Positions 1 to 9,636 are shown, counted from the stretch's first letter. The stretch: DNA of 64,000 bases from Hyphomicrobiales bacterium (GCA_021775415.1 JAJFHV010000012.1:1-64000), one strand, 5' to 3'. Made by a program: numbers and translations. Notes: generated by a model not told the origin, from the sequence alone.

Positions 1-70
1 ACCCCTGAACCGCATGTGGACGTGAAGCGGCGTGGGAGTGGTCTACTACAGCCCACCTGACTAAAAATCT

Positions 71-138
71 CTGCGCGGGGTGCTGGTTGAGCATCACATA
101 ACTAAACTACGGAAGGTGTTTAACCAGCATCCCGCAGT
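71..138 (+). other. Long stem-loop upstream of a Cys-rich small protein gene
   Basis: A 14-base arm at 75-88 is the inverse complement of 122-135 with one G-T wobble, and a further CTGC/GCAG pairing extends it at the base after a two-base bulge. The loop is about 33 bases. There is no T-run after it, so it is not an obvious intrinsic terminator. It ends about 50 bases before the ATG of the 108-residue ORF, so it could be its leader. The function is unknown. The base pairing is seen directly; a leader role is inference. Confidence 0.45.
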
Positions 139-190
139 TTGCGAGAATGAACAGGGCACTGGTGTAATCACATCGAGTGAAGGATGATGC

Positions 191-517
191 ATGCAAAGAT
201 ACAGCACATTATTTGAGGCCGCATGCAGGGTTCAGACAAGCCTCAATGCCTGGGCTGATTGTCAGCATGAGAGGTGTCGACAACTGAAAACCTGCACCGG
301 CGGGCCACGTGGCACCTGCGCCAAAACCGGTGGATGGCCAGGCTGTACGGAGGAAGGACACGAACGACTGAAAATTGCCAAAGCCCGCAAGTTCTGGCCC
401 GGTGAGGAAAAAGCACTGGAAGGTGAAACCCGCTCCGAGTACCGCATGCGGCGGCTCAATCAGGAAGTGGAGGATGCCCGCTTCAAAATGGAAATTGCAG
501 GCTTGTTGCGTCGTTAG
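191..517 (+). CDS. Hypothetical Cys-rich small protein
   Basis: A 108-residue ORF that I do not recognise with certainty. Residues 12-52 carry six cysteines; four of them (24, 29, 35 and 43) lie in a cluster with spacings CxxxxC, CxxxxxC and CxxxxxxxC, resembling a small metal-binding knuckle. The C-terminal half is charged and probably helical. Cys-rich proteins of this size are common and uncharacterised in rhizobia. A purine-rich GAAGGATG lies just before the ATG. It ends 17 bases before the convergent ybgC stop. It is preceded by a strong stem-loop at 71-138. No signal peptide or membrane segment is seen. Confidence 0.5.
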   Translation: MQRYSTLFEAACRVQTSLNAWADCQHERCRQLKTCTGGPRGTCAKTGGWPGCTEEGHERLKIAKARKFWPGEEKALEGETRSEYRMRRLNQEVEDARFKMEIAGLLRR

Positions 518-534
518 GGGAATATTTGCTGGCC

Positions 535-987
535 CTATCCGCTTCTTTCAAGTTTTGCCCGCAAATCGTCCGGAAACCTTTTTGCGCCGCCACCGTGGTT
601 GATGAAGGCCACTTCCACATCCGCGCCGCACAGCATGACCTCCTCCCCGGATGGCTCCTTGCGCAAGACTTCCTGTCGCAGAAACGAACGTGCCCCGGTA
701 AGTTTTTGAAGGATTGTACGCACTGTCAATAAATCATCGATTACCGCCGGTGGACCATATTTCAACTCCATCCGGTGAATGGCAAAGGCACTGTCATCGC
801 CTTTCAGATCCGTATGAAATATCTTCAGGTGCCGCAGCCACTCGGTGCGCGAACGTTCCATGTATTTAAGGTAATTCGAATGATACACCACGCCGGAAAA
901 ATCGGTGTCCTCATAATAGACACGGACTTCCATTTCATGGCCATTTTCGATCAGGCTGTTGGCCAGTTCGGTTTTTTCACGCGACAT
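535..987 (-). CDS. ybgC: Acyl-CoA thioesterase, YbgC/4-hydroxybenzoyl-CoA thioesterase family
   Basis: A hotdog-fold thioesterase of about 150 residues. The signature YxxDTDxxGVVYHxxYLxxxExxR lies near the N-terminus and includes the catalytic Asp. The open frame extends upstream to 1086, but the ATG at 987 has an AAAGGTG ribosome site and gives the usual family length with no spurious N-terminal tail. In alphaproteobacteria ybgC normally leads the tolQRAB-pal operon after ruvB. Here it is separated from ruvB by a phosphoesterase gene and an opposite-strand MOSC gene, and the sequence downstream of it in the window is not tolQ. A cytoplasmic role linked to envelope lipid metabolism is inferred from the family. 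Confidence 0.9.
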   Translation of the reverse strand: MSREKTELANSLIENGHEMEVRVYYEDTDFSGVVYHSNYLKYMERSRTEWLRHLKIFHTDLKGDDSAFAIHRMELKYGPPAVIDDLLTVRTILQKLTGARSFLRQEVLRKEPSGEEVMLCGADVEVAFINHGGGAKRFPDDLRAKLERSG

Positions 988-1136
988 GTGTTGAGCACCT
1001 TTGCCAGGGACGACAGGGCTTGTTTTGCATACCCCTTCCCCGCGCGGCAAGTCCGGGTTCAAAATTTTCCACTTTCGCAATTTCAAATATTCAGTATTGA
1101 ATTGGTAACTACCTGCAGCATCTGGAGAAAACCCAA

Positions 1137-2258
1137 ATGAGCGAAATCCAACTATCCGGTATTTATCGTTTTCCGGTAAAGGGGTTTTCAGGCCACAGCC
1201 TTTTCCAGGCCGTGCTGAAGCCGGGTCACGGCATTTTACATGACCGGCGTTTTGCCATCACCAATGGCACAGCTTCAAATGGCGAGTGGATGCCGGCGCG
1301 CAGTTATTTCATCAATGCCGTCAATGATGGGATGCAGAAATTCAATATCGAGTTTATGGCGGACGAAAATCTGATCACCCTTGGCGGCAACAAGGGCCAG
1401 GAATTTTCGATTGTTCTTGATGATCCAGAAAGTCTTGAAGCGGCCAATGCGAAGATTTTAAGCTTCATCGAGCCAGTCGGCGTGAAGCACGATCTTCCTT
1501 TACCCAAAATCGTCGAACGATCAGAACAAGGTGGCCACTGGGATTTTACGGATACGCCGATATCCATCATCAATCTCAACTCGGTCAAATCAATTGAACA
1601 ACGTCTGGGCACCAAAATTGATGTCCGGCGGTTTCGCGCCAATCTGGTGATTTCAGGACTGCCTGCCTGGGAGGAATTTGGATTGCTGGGCATGAAACTC
1701 AAGATTGGCACCTCAGAACTGGAGATCATCCGCCCGGCACTGCGCTGCCCGGCAACATCCGTCGACCCGGATACCGGCGAGCGGGATTTGACTGTACCGG
1801 CCGATCTTCAGGAGCATTTCGGTCATGCATTTTGCGCCATGTACGCACGGGTATCCAAAGCGGGTACCATCAAACCAGGTGATGCGGTTTCGATAGATGG
1901 CCCTTCAGGCATGAATCATGAAGATGCCTTCAACGAGCGTGCGCCGGACTATGCGCTTTGGCCCCGCATGGCACGGATCACAAAATGTGAGGTTGGCGAA
2001 GGTGAAACCCGGTTTACGCTGGAAAGCGCGTCACCCTGGCCTCTACAAGAGGCCAAATCCGGCCAACGCATTCGTTTTCATCTTGATGGCCCCGGCTGGA
2101 CATTTGAGGAAATTTCAGACGCATCCTCTGGACAGTATGGGTTCTCGGTTGAAGATTCCCAGACTGATGATCCGCTTACCGGTTTACTGAGGCGCGGTTT
2201 TCAGCCGGGTCAAAAACTGGTGATTTCCGGACCCTATGGAAAAGGCAATGATGCCTAG
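1137..2258 (+). CDS. MOSC domain-containing protein
   Basis: A protein of 373 residues. Residues 1-100 look like the MOSC N-terminal beta-barrel (starting IYRFPVKGFSG), and residues 105-245 look like the MOSC domain. The conserved Cys lies in RPALRCPATSVDPDTGERD, which in MOSC and molybdenum cofactor sulfurase proteins binds sulfur or cofactor. The last 95 residues resemble the beginning of a ferredoxin-reductase-type FAD barrel but stop without an NAD or 2Fe-2S module, so the reductase part appears truncated. GGAGAAAA precedes the ATG. It runs against the ruv operon direction and its stop overlaps the phosphoesterase stop by 4 bases. The substrate is unknown; a molybdenum-cofactor-dependent reductase partner is one possibility. 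Confidence 0.85.
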   Translation: MSEIQLSGIYRFPVKGFSGHSLFQAVLKPGHGILHDRRFAITNGTASNGEWMPARSYFINAVNDGMQKFNIEFMADENLITLGGNKGQEFSIVLDDPESLEAANAKILSFIEPVGVKHDLPLPKIVERSEQGGHWDFTDTPISIINLNSVKSIEQRLGTKIDVRRFRANLVISGLPAWEEFGLLGMKLKIGTSELEIIRPALRCPATSVDPDTGERDLTVPADLQEHFGHAFCAMYARVSKAGTIKPGDAVSIDGPSGMNHEDAFNERAPDYALWPRMARITKCEVGEGETRFTLESASPWPLQEAKSGQRIRFHLDGPGWTFEEISDASSGQYGFSVEDSQTDDPLTGLLRRGFQPGQKLVISGPYGKGNDA

Positions 2259-3166
2259 GCGGAAACGCTTTTTCCCAGATCCAGCACCACGATTTCCGGA
2301 GGCGATCCGAAGCGCAATGGCATTATCGAGCATCCAAGCCCACCGGAAACAATCAAATTGCGACCGTCTTCGACAATGTGGCCATAGGCGTAACGATCGC
2401 CATATCTGGAAGGAACGACCGGTGAATACCCAAACAGGCGAACCTGTCCCCCATGCGTGTGGCCAGACAAGGTAAGCGACACCCGCTCCGGCACCTTGGG
2501 AAAGATATCCGGTTCATGCGCCATTAAAATTACCGGTGCATCGTCAGTTACCTTGGCAAGCGTTCCATCAAGGTCATCAACACCGCGCCAATTCTTCCAG
2601 CGGGAACTGTGCGTGAATGCAAGTTGGTCCCCAAGCCCCGTAATCCAAAATGCATGACCATTTTTTTCAAGACGAAGGGCATCATTCTCCATCACGTTGA
2701 TCCCCACTCCTTGCAACGCCTCGCCAGCAATCGTGGGTCCGCTACCGCGATTTTGCGCTTCGACATCATGCCACCAGTCATGATTACCGAGGATGGTATG
2801 AACCCCCATCGGCGCCGAGAGCCTGCCAAGTGCGGCAGACCATTCTTCGGGCGGAACATTCGCAGATTTAAACCGCATTCCGGCAATGTAGTCCCCAAGC
2901 ATCAACACGATGTCAGGTTTTAAATCATTGGTCTTTGCAACGATGTAGTTGAGCCGGGCAACACTCATCCAGGGATCGCAAGCATGAATGTCTGCCAAAA
3001 CAGCAACACGGAGCGAAAGATCATCCGGCCAGTTCGGCAATTTTGGCGAGTAGAAAGTGGTGTTGAGCCGCAACAAGGGTTCAATCGCAAAGGCGTAGCT
3101 GCCCATTGCGGCAGTTGCTAAAAAGCCGCCTCCAATTAGCTTTAAAAATCCACGGCGTGTGATCAC
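2255..3166 (-). CDS. Tat-exported metallophosphoesterase
   Basis: Calcineurin-like phosphoesterase of 303 residues. The N-terminus has a twin-arginine signal (TRRGFLK) followed by a hydrophobic stretch, so export by Tat is likely. The metal-binding motifs occur in order: [19 protein letters not shown] and [12 protein letters not shown]. The family includes YkuE/LpxG-type membrane-associated phosphoesterases that act on UDP-diacylglucosamine or similar lipids; the substrate here is not determinable. The start is GTG, overlapping the ruvB stop in a GTGA junction, so translation is probably coupled to ruvB. It is the last gene of the ruv operon in this genome. Confidence 0.9.
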   Translation of the reverse strand: MITRRGFLKLIGGGFLATAAMGSYAFAIEPLLRLNTTFYSPKLPNWPDDLSLRVAVLADIHACDPWMSVARLNYIVAKTNDLKPDIVLMLGDYIAGMRFKSANVPPEEWSAALGRLSAPMGVHTILGNHDWWHDVEAQNRGSGPTIAGEALQGVGINVMENDALRLEKNGHAFWITGLGDQLAFTHSSRWKNWRGVDDLDGTLAKVTDDAPVILMAHEPDIFPKVPERVSLTLSGHTHGGQVRLFGYSPVVPSRYGDRYAYGHIVEDGRNLIVSGGLGCSIMPLRFGSPPEIVVLDLGKSVSA

Positions 3167-4215
3167 TCCCCGTCCTCCTCGAACAGGCTGGCTTGCTGGG
3201 CAGCCAGATCACGGGGAGGATTAAGGCCCAGATGTTTCCAGGCAATTGCAGTCAAGAGGCGACCCCGTGGAGTGCGTTGCAGAAAACCCTGCTGGATAAG
3301 AAAAGGCTCGATGATATCCTCGATTGCATCGCGGGGTTCAGACAGGGCGGCGGCAATGGTTTCAATCCCTACCGGTCCGCCACCAAAATTACGGGCAATC
3401 TGGTTTAAATATCGCCGGTCAAGTTCATCAAGCCCTATTGCGTCGACTTCAAGGCGCAACAGCGCTTCATCGGCGACTTTTGCCGTGACCTCATCGGCAT
3501 TTGCAACCAGCGCGAAATCCCTGACCCGTCGTAACAGGCGCCCGGCAATGCGCGGTGTTCCGCGCGCCCGTTTGGCAATTTCTGCTGCGCCATCTTCGCT
3601 CAGTGCCAATCCCATGATCCGTGCACCACGTTTGACAATCAGTTCCAACTCGGCTGGTTCATAAAAATTGAGCCGCACCGGTATGCCAAACCGGTCACGC
3701 AGCGGCGTAGTTAAAAGTCCAAGCCTTGTGGTCGCTGCAACCAATGTAAATTTTGAAAGATCAATTTTCACCGAACGCGCAGCCGGACCTTCCCCGATAA
3801 TCAAATCAAGCTGATAATCCTCCATCGCCGGATAAAGAATTTCTTCAACCGCCGGATTAAGCCTGTGGATTTCATCGATAAACAGCACATCGCGTTCTTC
3901 CAAGTTGGTGAGTAGTGCTGCAAGGTCTCCAGCCTTTGCAATCACAGGCCCGGACGTAGAACGAAAATTAACCCCCAGCTCCCGCGCCATGATTTGTGCA
4001 AGCGTAGTCTTGCCCAGCCCCGGCGGACCGACAAACAACACATGGTCGAGTGCTTCACCACGTTGCTTTGCTGCCTCAATAAAAACCTTGAGATTGGCCC
4101 GCACCTGAGCCTGACCAATAAAATCATCCAGCGTCTGCGGGCGAAGGGAAGTATCGAGATCAACGGCCTCATCTTCCCCTTTTTTCTCCGCATCAATGAG
4201 ACGGCTATCGTTCAA
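3163..4215 (-). CDS. ruvB: Holliday junction branch migration ATPase RuvB
   Basis: AAA+ hexameric motor of 350 residues that drives branch migration of Holliday junctions with RuvA. Visible motifs are [11 protein letters not shown] at the N-terminus, Walker [12 protein letters not shown], Walker [10 protein letters not shown], sensor I AATTRLG and the arginine-finger region RDRFG. The C-terminal winged-helix domain carries FLQRTPRGR. Length is normal. It overlaps ruvA by 4 bases (ATGA) and the downstream phosphoesterase by 4 bases (GTGA), so it is in the middle of a tightly coupled operon. Confidence 0.98.
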   Translation of the reverse strand: MNDSRLIDAEKKGEDEAVDLDTSLRPQTLDDFIGQAQVRANLKVFIEAAKQRGEALDHVLFVGPPGLGKTTLAQIMARELGVNFRSTSGPVIAKAGDLAALLTNLEERDVLFIDEIHRLNPAVEEILYPAMEDYQLDLIIGEGPAARSVKIDLSKFTLVAATTRLGLLTTPLRDRFGIPVRLNFYEPAELELIVKRGARIMGLALSEDGAAEIAKRARGTPRIAGRLLRRVRDFALVANADEVTAKVADEALLRLEVDAIGLDELDRRYLNQIARNFGGGPVGIETIAAALSEPRDAIEDIIEPFLIQQGFLQRTPRGRLLTAIAWKHLGLNPPRDLAAQQASLFEEDGE

Positions 4216-4829
4216 CTACTCAGCTCCTTCAGCCCCAGCCGGATAAGCTCGGCGCTTTCCGCATCTTCATCAGCAGTTCGTAATGCTGCAGATATTGCAC
4301 CGGCAGCCTGTTGAGAGGAGTAACCCAAATTCGTCAATGCGGAAACCGCATCGGTTACAGCGCTTGGTGCAACACCATCACCAATGTCAGCGGCAAGTCC
4401 GATTTCGGCTGCAGCGGCACCTGAATACGCTGGCGCCTTGTCTTTGAGTTCACTGACAATACGCTGGGCAACCTTTGGTCCAACACCTGGAGCACGTGAC
4501 ACCATTGCCTTGTCCTGCAGCGCAATTGCGGAAGCAAGGTCGCTGGCGGAAAGCGTGGATTGAACCGCCAGTGCCACTTTTGCACCAACCCCTTGCACGC
4601 TTTGCAGCAGACGAAACCAGTCACGTTCCAGATCATTGGTAAAACCAAATAGTTTGATTTCAGTCTCCCGTACATGGGTTTCAATCGAAAGCGTCAACGC
4701 CTCTCCCATTGGAGGCAATCCACCAAGCGTACGTGAAGAACAATGCACTTCGTAACCGACACCATGCACGTCAATAATTGCTGTGTCCTCGCCAATTGAA
4801 TCTACAATACCTTTAAGCTTACCGATCAT
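4212..4829 (-). CDS. ruvA: Holliday junction branch migration protein RuvA
   Basis: A 205-residue RuvA, which binds the four-way junction as a tetramer and loads RuvB. The N-terminal OB fold begins [15 protein letters not shown]. The two helix-hairpin-helix segments are visible as [15 protein letters not shown] and [13 protein letters not shown]. The C-terminal domain III that contacts RuvB contains [12 protein letters not shown]. The start is an ATG with a GAGG ribosome site about ten bases upstream, and it overlaps the stop of the DUF3445 gene in an ATGA junction. Confidence 0.98.
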   Translation of the reverse strand: MIGKLKGIVDSIGEDTAIIDVHGVGYEVHCSSRTLGGLPPMGEALTLSIETHVRETEIKLFGFTNDLERDWFRLLQSVQGVGAKVALAVQSTLSASDLASAIALQDKAMVSRAPGVGPKVAQRIVSELKDKAPAYSGAAAAEIGLAADIGDGVAPSAVTDAVSALTNLGYSSQQAAGAISAALRTADEDAESAELIRLGLKELSS

Positions 4830-5737
4830 GCGATCAATTCCTCAAGCCTGCCAATCAGCTGTTCACGGTCTTCAATCATTACCTTGTACTCAAGTTGATC
4901 CTGGTCCAGTGAATTCAGGCTGCTGATGAATTCTTCAACAATCTTTTCTTTGTCTGCGCGTCCAACGATAGCACGCATCGGATCAATGTGAATTCGAATG
5001 GTGAAGAGGCAATCTCCGCTTTCAGGCAATTTTTGAAGCGTCTGACGCTCAACTCGCAGGTAGGACTGCGTGGCAACATTTGTTTCCGAGTGATCGAACT
5101 GCTCGCCAGAGCGATCATCGTGGTACAGATCAGCGTTGGCATAGATTGACCAGTTGAACCGCTCGACGGGTTGTTCGACCTGCAAATTGTCAAATATCCG
5201 CTCAATTATATGCGCCTTGCGCGTGCCTGGGCCTAGTCCAGGGACCGGAGCATGGACTTCCTGCAAGGGTTTGGAAAATTTTTCGAGTAATTCCCATGAT
5301 GAAGGAAATGATACGGCCCCCGCGACAAGCCGCCATCCGCTCTCGTTCCGGCGCATCAAAACCAGGTCTTCCTGAACCAGCCAGGCGGCTCGCAACAGGG
5401 GTTGTATCGACTGATCAGTAATTTCTACCGAATGCTCCGTCTCGGCAATGTTGATGGCGGAACCATCCTGCACATAAATCCCGGGATACTTCTTCAAGAG
5501 AAAATCAACGAGTAAGTCCAGCACTTCCTGTTGAGCAGCGAGAGTATCAGCTTCAGCCGCGAAAACCTTGTCCGGAATAGTGTTGTACAATCGACGCTTT
5601 TCATCAAGATAGCGATCAAGATCATCATCAATCTCGATCCAGTGCTCTATATCCAGTGGGCGCAAAGCGATCTCAAACGGCTTTGAACTCCCATCATAGG
5701 GCGTGTGTTTCAGCGGAACCTTAAAAGGAAGCGGCAA
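4826..5737 (-). CDS. DUF3445 / heme-dependent oxidative N-demethylase-like protein
   Basis: A 303-residue protein matching the DUF3445 (HODM alpha-subunit-like) pattern: an N-terminal [13 protein letters not shown], a central [13 protein letters not shown], then [19 protein letters not shown] and [14 protein letters not shown]. Characterised members carry heme in a PAS-like fold and oxidatively demethylate secondary amines. It starts with TTG, has a CGGAG ribosome site inside the ruvC coding end, overlaps ruvC by 17 bases and overlaps the ruvA start by 4 bases. It is therefore embedded and translationally coupled in ruvCAB, where it is not normally found. No reductase or ferredoxin partner gene is adjacent. 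The heme ligand cannot be confirmed by eye. Confidence 0.8.
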   Translation of the reverse strand: MPLPFKVPLKHTPYDGSSKPFEIALRPLDIEHWIEIDDDLDRYLDEKRRLYNTIPDKVFAAEADTLAAQQEVLDLLVDFLLKKYPGIYVQDGSAINIAETEHSVEITDQSIQPLLRAAWLVQEDLVLMRRNESGWRLVAGAVSFPSSWELLEKFSKPLQEVHAPVPGLGPGTRKAHIIERIFDNLQVEQPVERFNWSIYANADLYHDDRSGEQFDHSETNVATQSYLRVERQTLQKLPESGDCLFTIRIHIDPMRAIVGRADKEKIVEEFISSLNSLDQDQLEYKVMIEDREQLIGRLEELIA

Positions 5738-6230
5738 TTTTCAACTCCGCACTGACACGGGAATGGGCGTGACAGATCGCGATCGCCAGAGCGTCCGCTG
5801 CGTCATCAGAATCAAATTCAGCCTTTGGCAACAGCATACGTACCATTAGCTTGATTTGGTTTTTGTCACCATGCCCGATACCAATCACCGTTTTCTTGAC
5901 CTGGTTGGGCGCATATTCAGCTACAACCAGTCCGGCCCGCGCCGGCACCAGCAGGGCAATTCCCCGCGCTTGACCGAGTTTCAAAGTGGCTGCCGCATCC
6001 TTGTTGACGAATGTCTGCTCAACCGCTGCTTCGTCTGGAGCATTGGTGTCCAACACCTTTGCCAACCCATCATGCAACTGGCACAGCCGATGAGACAGAC
6101 CAGCCTTTGGATCGGAGTGCAGGGTTCCCGATGCCACAAATGTGAGTGAACTGCCGAGCGATTCAATCACCCCCCAGCCAGTGTTTCTAAGACCCGGATC
6201 AATCCCCAAAATTCGAATCGGTTTTGCCAT
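5721..6230 (-). CDS. ruvC: Crossover junction endodeoxyribonuclease RuvC
   Basis: A 169-residue RNase H-fold resolvase that cuts Holliday junctions. The catalytic acidic residues are recognisable in [14 protein letters not shown] (first Asp), VEQTFVNKD (Glu) and [14 protein letters not shown] (C-terminal Asp pair). The length is normal. It is the first gene of the ruvC-DUF3445-ruvA-ruvB-phosphoesterase run. The divergent TauE/SafE gene starts 178 bases away, so the promoter of the ruv operon lies in that gap. Confidence 0.97.
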   Translation of the reverse strand: MAKPIRILGIDPGLRNTGWGVIESLGSSLTFVASGTLHSDPKAGLSHRLCQLHDGLAKVLDTNAPDEAAVEQTFVNKDAAATLKLGQARGIALLVPARAGLVVAEYAPNQVKKTVIGIGHGDKNQIKLMVRMLLPKAEFDSDDAADALAIAICHAHSRVSAELKIAASF

Positions 6231-6407
6231 GTCGCCACCTTACATTTCTCCAGGACAAGTTGCACGGCAAAAGTGAACAAAACAGAAACATACACAGGGG
6301 AAAATACCCTGACTCTGGCAGACTGGCACCTTGTATATGCAAAACTGGCGCATGTTATTTTGTCACTGCACGTGAGAACGTGCCTAGGTGCTTTGAAGTA
6401 AAATCAC

Positions 6408-7199
6408 ATGAGCGCAATGGGTATGGACCAAATTTCTCAGACAATTGTCTCCCTGCTTTTCGAGCAGGCGATGCAGTTTGTAATCGCAATTGTCCTTGCA
6501 ACCGGAATAGTGCGCGGTTTTTCGGGCTTTGGGTCCGGCATGATCATAGGTCCATCCGCAGCGGCGATACTGGGTCCGAAAACTGCATTGGCGATGCTGG
6601 TAATCATCGATTCGCTCCCCACTCTGACGCTTGTCTGGCCAGCCCGCAAACGCGCCGAATGGGGTGAAATTGTCCCAGTCGTCGTGGGGTATGCGATGCT
6701 GGTTCCGGCAGGCGTTTTATTTTTGAAGTCCGGCAACCCCATCCTGCTGCGCTGGTTCATCACCATCAGTATTTTGGCAGCAGTTGCAGTGCTTTGGTCG
6801 GGCTGGCGCTATAGCGGGCCGCGCTCTAAGGGTGTCTCCGTGGCAGTTGGTGGACTTGGCGGGTTTATGGGTTCGGCAGCACAACTACCCGGTCCACCTG
6901 CAATTATTTACTGGCTCGCGGGTGCTCTCGCCGCCAGCACCGTCCGTGCCAACATGATCATCTATCTGTTTTTGACTGACATCGTCGTTGCCGGTGGATA
7001 TTTTCTCGGTGGCATTTTCACCTTTGAAGCAGTCATGAGAGGCCTTGTCGCAGCACCCTTTTATCTTGTCGGTATTTTGATCGGCTCAAAACTGTTTGGC
7101 AAAACCAGCGACGCGACCTACAAGACCATCGCCTTCGTGATCATCCTGATCTCCGCAATAACCTCAATGCCGGTGCTGGACGCCTGGTTACGCGGCTGA
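6408..7199 (+). CDS. Sulfite exporter TauE/SafE family membrane protein
   Basis: A 263-residue polytopic membrane protein with about eight hydrophobic helices and the family-typical [10 protein letters not shown] near the N-terminus, then a second half-repeat around [19 protein letters not shown]. Members of the TauE/SafE family export sulfite, sulfoacetate or other organosulfur anions; the substrate here is open. It sits alone on the plus strand between ruvC and yebC and its end overlaps the yebC stop by 12 bases, so it looks like an insertion into the conserved yebC-ruvC neighbourhood. Confidence 0.85.
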   Translation: MSAMGMDQISQTIVSLLFEQAMQFVIAIVLATGIVRGFSGFGSGMIIGPSAAAILGPKTALAMLVIIDSLPTLTLVWPARKRAEWGEIVPVVVGYAMLVPAGVLFLKSGNPILLRWFITISILAAVAVLWSGWRYSGPRSKGVSVAVGGLGGFMGSAAQLPGPPAIIYWLAGALAASTVRANMIIYLFLTDIVVAGGYFLGGIFTFEAVMRGLVAAPFYLVGILIGSKLFGKTSDATYKTIAFVIILISAITSMPVLDAWLRG

Positions 7200-7943
7200 C
7201 AGTTTTGCCATCACCTCGTCATCTATCTCAAAATTCGAGTAGACGTTTTGTACATCATCGTCTTCTTCAAGTGCGGCCAACAGCTTTATAAGGGTTGCCG
7301 CTTTTTCTTCATCAACCGGTGTGTTGTTTTGCGGTTTCCAGATCGGCTTGACGCTTTCCGCGTCCCCCAAAGCATCTTCAAGTGCGCTGGCAACTTCTCC
7401 GAATTCCTCAAACCCACACAGAATTACGTGTCCGTCTTCATCGGAGGTTACATCTTCGGCACCCGCTTCAATCGCCGCATCCATCAATTGATCAGCACTT
7501 CCAGCTGAAGTGTTGTAGGTAATTTCTCCCACCCGATCGAACATGAAGGAGACCGATCCGGTTTCCCCCAACTGCCCGCCATTCTTCGTAAATGCTGACC
7601 GCACATTCGAGGCAGATCGGTTGCGATTGTCTGTGAGTGCTTCAACAATTACCGCAACGCCACCGGGCCCATATCCCTCATAGCGGATTTCCTCGTAATC
7701 TTCGCCATCACCACCGGCACCCTTGGTAATCGCCCGCTGGATATTGTCCTTCGGCATCGATTGGCCCTTGGCGTTCTGAATTGCCAGTCTAAGCCGTGGA
7801 TTCATGTCCGGATCCGGCATACCTCCGCCCATTTTCACGGCAACGGTGATTTCCTTTGAAAGTCTTGAAAATACCTTGGATCGGATTGCATCCTGACGCC
7901 CCTTGCGGTGCATGATATTCTTGAATTTGGAATGGCCTGCCAT
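7188..7943 (-). CDS. yebC: YebC/PmpR family transcriptional regulator (TACO1 family)
   Basis: A 251-residue YebC family protein, beginning [19 protein letters not shown], with [10 protein letters not shown] and a [20 protein letters not shown] core typical of the family. Members act as DNA-binding regulators or as factors relieving ribosome stalling at proline-rich stretches; which applies here cannot be read from sequence. The position upstream of ruvC is a conserved bacterial arrangement. The end overlaps the TauE/SafE gene tail. Confidence 0.95.
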   Translation of the reverse strand: MAGHSKFKNIMHRKGRQDAIRSKVFSRLSKEITVAVKMGGGMPDPDMNPRLRLAIQNAKGQSMPKDNIQRAITKGAGGDGEDYEEIRYEGYGPGGVAVIVEALTDNRNRSASNVRSAFTKNGGQLGETGSVSFMFDRVGEITYNTSAGSADQLMDAAIEAGAEDVTSDEDGHVILCGFEEFGEVASALEDALGDAESVKPIWKPQNNTPVDEEKAATLIKLLAALEEDDDVQNVYSNFEIDDEVMAKLSAA

Positions 7944-8110
7944 GGGATCTCTTGCGTTACCTGATGCTGAATTTGTTGGCGCTTATTGCCAAAGATTTCC
8001 CGCCTCGTCTAGGTCATCTGTTTTCTCACCCGAAATATCAGCCGGAAGTGGTGATTTTGCTGGTGCCAAACACGCGTTGATTCCTGCAGACCGAGAAACG
8101 GTTTGACAAT

Positions 8111-9178
8111 CTATCGCATGCTTCTTTGTACACTGGGCGTTATGCCGTAGACACTTTTATAGCATTTTGAAAAATTGGAGGCGCTGGCAAACCCGCTGAC
8201 AATTGCCACCTCCACTATCGGCAGGGCCGATTGCTGGAGGAGGTAGTGTGCCCGTTCAAGGCGAATTTCCAGATAAAAGCGTGCAGGGGAGCGATCCGTG
8301 TAGGTCATGAACCATCGCTCAATCTGGCGCCGTGAGACACCGGTAAGGTTCGCTATCTCGGCTATCTGCAAAGGCTCCGAGACATTGGCCTCCATCAGTT
8401 CCACAACTGACATCAGTCTGCGATCATGGATGTATTTCTTCCCCTTGAGCAACCGTTGGCGTTGATCTGAAACGCGTACCTTGTCTGTTATGATTTGTTC
8501 GCAAACTTGCGTTACGAGGCTTTCATCATGGTCCGCACCAATAATTGTCAGCATCATATCCAAAGTGGCCATTCCGCCCGCGCTGGTGCAAATCTTGCTG
8601 CCGATTTCGTATAATCCCGACCGGGCGTCGACATCGGGAAACCTTTCGAGAAATCCGGGCAGGTTTTCCCAATGGATAACGCATCGCTTGCCGTCCAGTA
8701 ATTTGGCCACTGCGAGCATGTGCGCACCGGTTGAAAGCCCGCCCAGCAATACACCATGACTATGACATTCCCGCAGACACGCTGACAAAGAGCTGTTTTC
8801 GTGGTTTTCAACATCAACACCGGAGCAAACCATCATCGCGCGGGGCCTGTCCAATCCATGAGCTTCCTTTCGCACGTCAGCGATGGATTTTTCAGCAATA
8901 ATTTGAATCCCGTTTGCGGCAACTACAGGATTGCCGTCAGCAGACGCGAATTGCCAACTGTAGTAATCCTCATCCAGCAGGCGATTTATCATTCGCAATG
9001 GTTCAACCGCGGCTGCCAACGGCATCATTGGAAAGTCCGGGATCAGGTAGAATATAAATCTGTTTGATTGGTGCTCGGTCACAGGAGGCTTTTCAACACA
9101 AACATGCTTTTTGCATTCAATGCCGGAACCTATTGAAAGCACTCGCATATGGCAATGATGATTATTTTTGCCGACCAT
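8111..9178 (-). CDS. GlxA/GbdR-type AraC-family transcriptional regulator
   Basis: A 355-residue regulator with an N-terminal DJ-1/PfpI-like domain (YLIPDFPMMPLAAAVEPLRMINRL through about residue 215) and a C-terminal AraC double helix-turn-helix (EIANLTGVSRRQIERWF and EVAIVSGFASASNFSKCYK). The architecture matches the GbdR/CdhR group that controls glycine betaine, choline or carnitine catabolism, but no such genes are in the window. The nucleophile region reads LLGGLSTGAHMLA with Ser-Thr instead of the usual amidotransferase Cys, as is common in regulators. The start could also be the internal ATG at 9148. No neighbour shares its strand. Confidence 0.85.
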   Translation of the reverse strand: MVGKNNHHCHMRVLSIGSGIECKKHVCVEKPPVTEHQSNRFIFYLIPDFPMMPLAAAVEPLRMINRLLDEDYYSWQFASADGNPVVAANGIQIIAEKSIADVRKEAHGLDRPRAMMVCSGVDVENHENSSLSACLRECHSHGVLLGGLSTGAHMLAVAKLLDGKRCVIHWENLPGFLERFPDVDARSGLYEIGSKICTSAGGMATLDMMLTIIGADHDESLVTQVCEQIITDKVRVSDQRQRLLKGKKYIHDRRLMSVVELMEANVSEPLQIAEIANLTGVSRRQIERWFMTYTDRSPARFYLEIRLERAHYLLQQSALPIVEVAIVSGFASASNFSKCYKSVYGITPSVQRSMR

Positions 9179-9291
9179 CCAATTCGTTCACATAATTTCA
9201 AAAGCCCACCGACAGAACCGGATTGTTATCAAGTTAAGAACAACCTTCCACATTCACTCACTCCCTGCGAAGTGGCGTCATGATCATTGGC

Positions 9292-9334
9292 GCTTGCGCC
9301 AACCGAGCCAATCGGCGAGGCGCAAGCTGTTTTT
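9292..9334 (+). terminator. Intrinsic terminator-like hairpin
   Basis: GCTTGCGCC at 9292-9300 pairs perfectly with GGCGCAAGC at 9319-9327, with an inner CCG/CGG pairing in the loop, followed by TGTTTTT. This is a good intrinsic terminator on the plus strand, although no protein gene precedes it. It could end a short RNA starting near the GlxA-type regulator promoter. Confidence 0.55.
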
Positions 9335-9484
9335 GTCCCCGCTCCGTGCCAGCAGAAGCCAATGCGACCAGCATTGGTGCCGTTGCGTGAACGGGCGCCG
9401 GTTGGATAACCGGCAAGACCAATACAAAGCACAAACTCGGGACCCGGATACCAAGAAAAAAGCCCGTGTGTGCTGGGCGCCAGG

Positions 9485-9522
9485 CCCCGCGTGGAGAGTG
9501 AAGAGCGGGGATAGATTTTTTT
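9485..9522 (+). terminator. Second terminator-like hairpin
   Basis: CCCCGC at 9485-9490 pairs with GCGGGG at 9505-9510 over a 14-base loop, followed after ATAGA by seven T. The gap before the T-run makes it weaker than the hairpin at 9292-9334. Confidence 0.35.
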
Positions 9523-9547
9523 GAAATATGTTTGTTTTACCCCCGAA

Positions 9548-9582
9548 AGCAGACATTCTGTTTGTCACGCCTCATGTCTGCT
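9548..9582. repeat. Inverted copy of a dispersed AGCAGACAT motif
   Basis: AGCAGACAT (9548-9556) is repeated in inverse orientation at 9574-9582. Further exact copies lie at 11653-11661 and 11699-11707, and an AGCGGACAT variant at 10087-10095, all in spacers of this same patch. The copies at 9541 and 11691 are preceded by an ACCCCC run. This looks like remnants of a dispersed intergenic repeat family. Confidence 0.5.
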
Positions 9583-9610
9583 TTGTGCCAGAAACGGAAG
9601 TCAAACTAGT

Positions 9611-9636
9611 GTCGCAAAACCGATGGTTTTTGCAAC
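9611..9636. repeat. 26-base palindromic repeat, upstream copy
   Basis: A hairpin-forming 26-base element (arms GTCGCAAAACC and GGTTTTTGCAAC) directly before the DUF6713-like gene. It matches the copy at 10037-10062 directly after the gene at 22 of 26 positions, in the same orientation. Confidence 0.6.

Noticed and set aside
1304-1729. ORF of 141 residues antisense to the MOSC gene
   Set aside because: It is a shadow frame; the plus-strand frame has all MOSC motifs.
9168-9568. Overlapping ORFs of 67-118 residues in the repeat-rich spacer
   Set aside because: They have no ribosome site, odd composition (rich in Arg, Cys, Trp, His) and read through terminator-like hairpins and repeat copies; one begins with the familiar artefact translation of the AGCAGACAT repeat (MSAFGGK).
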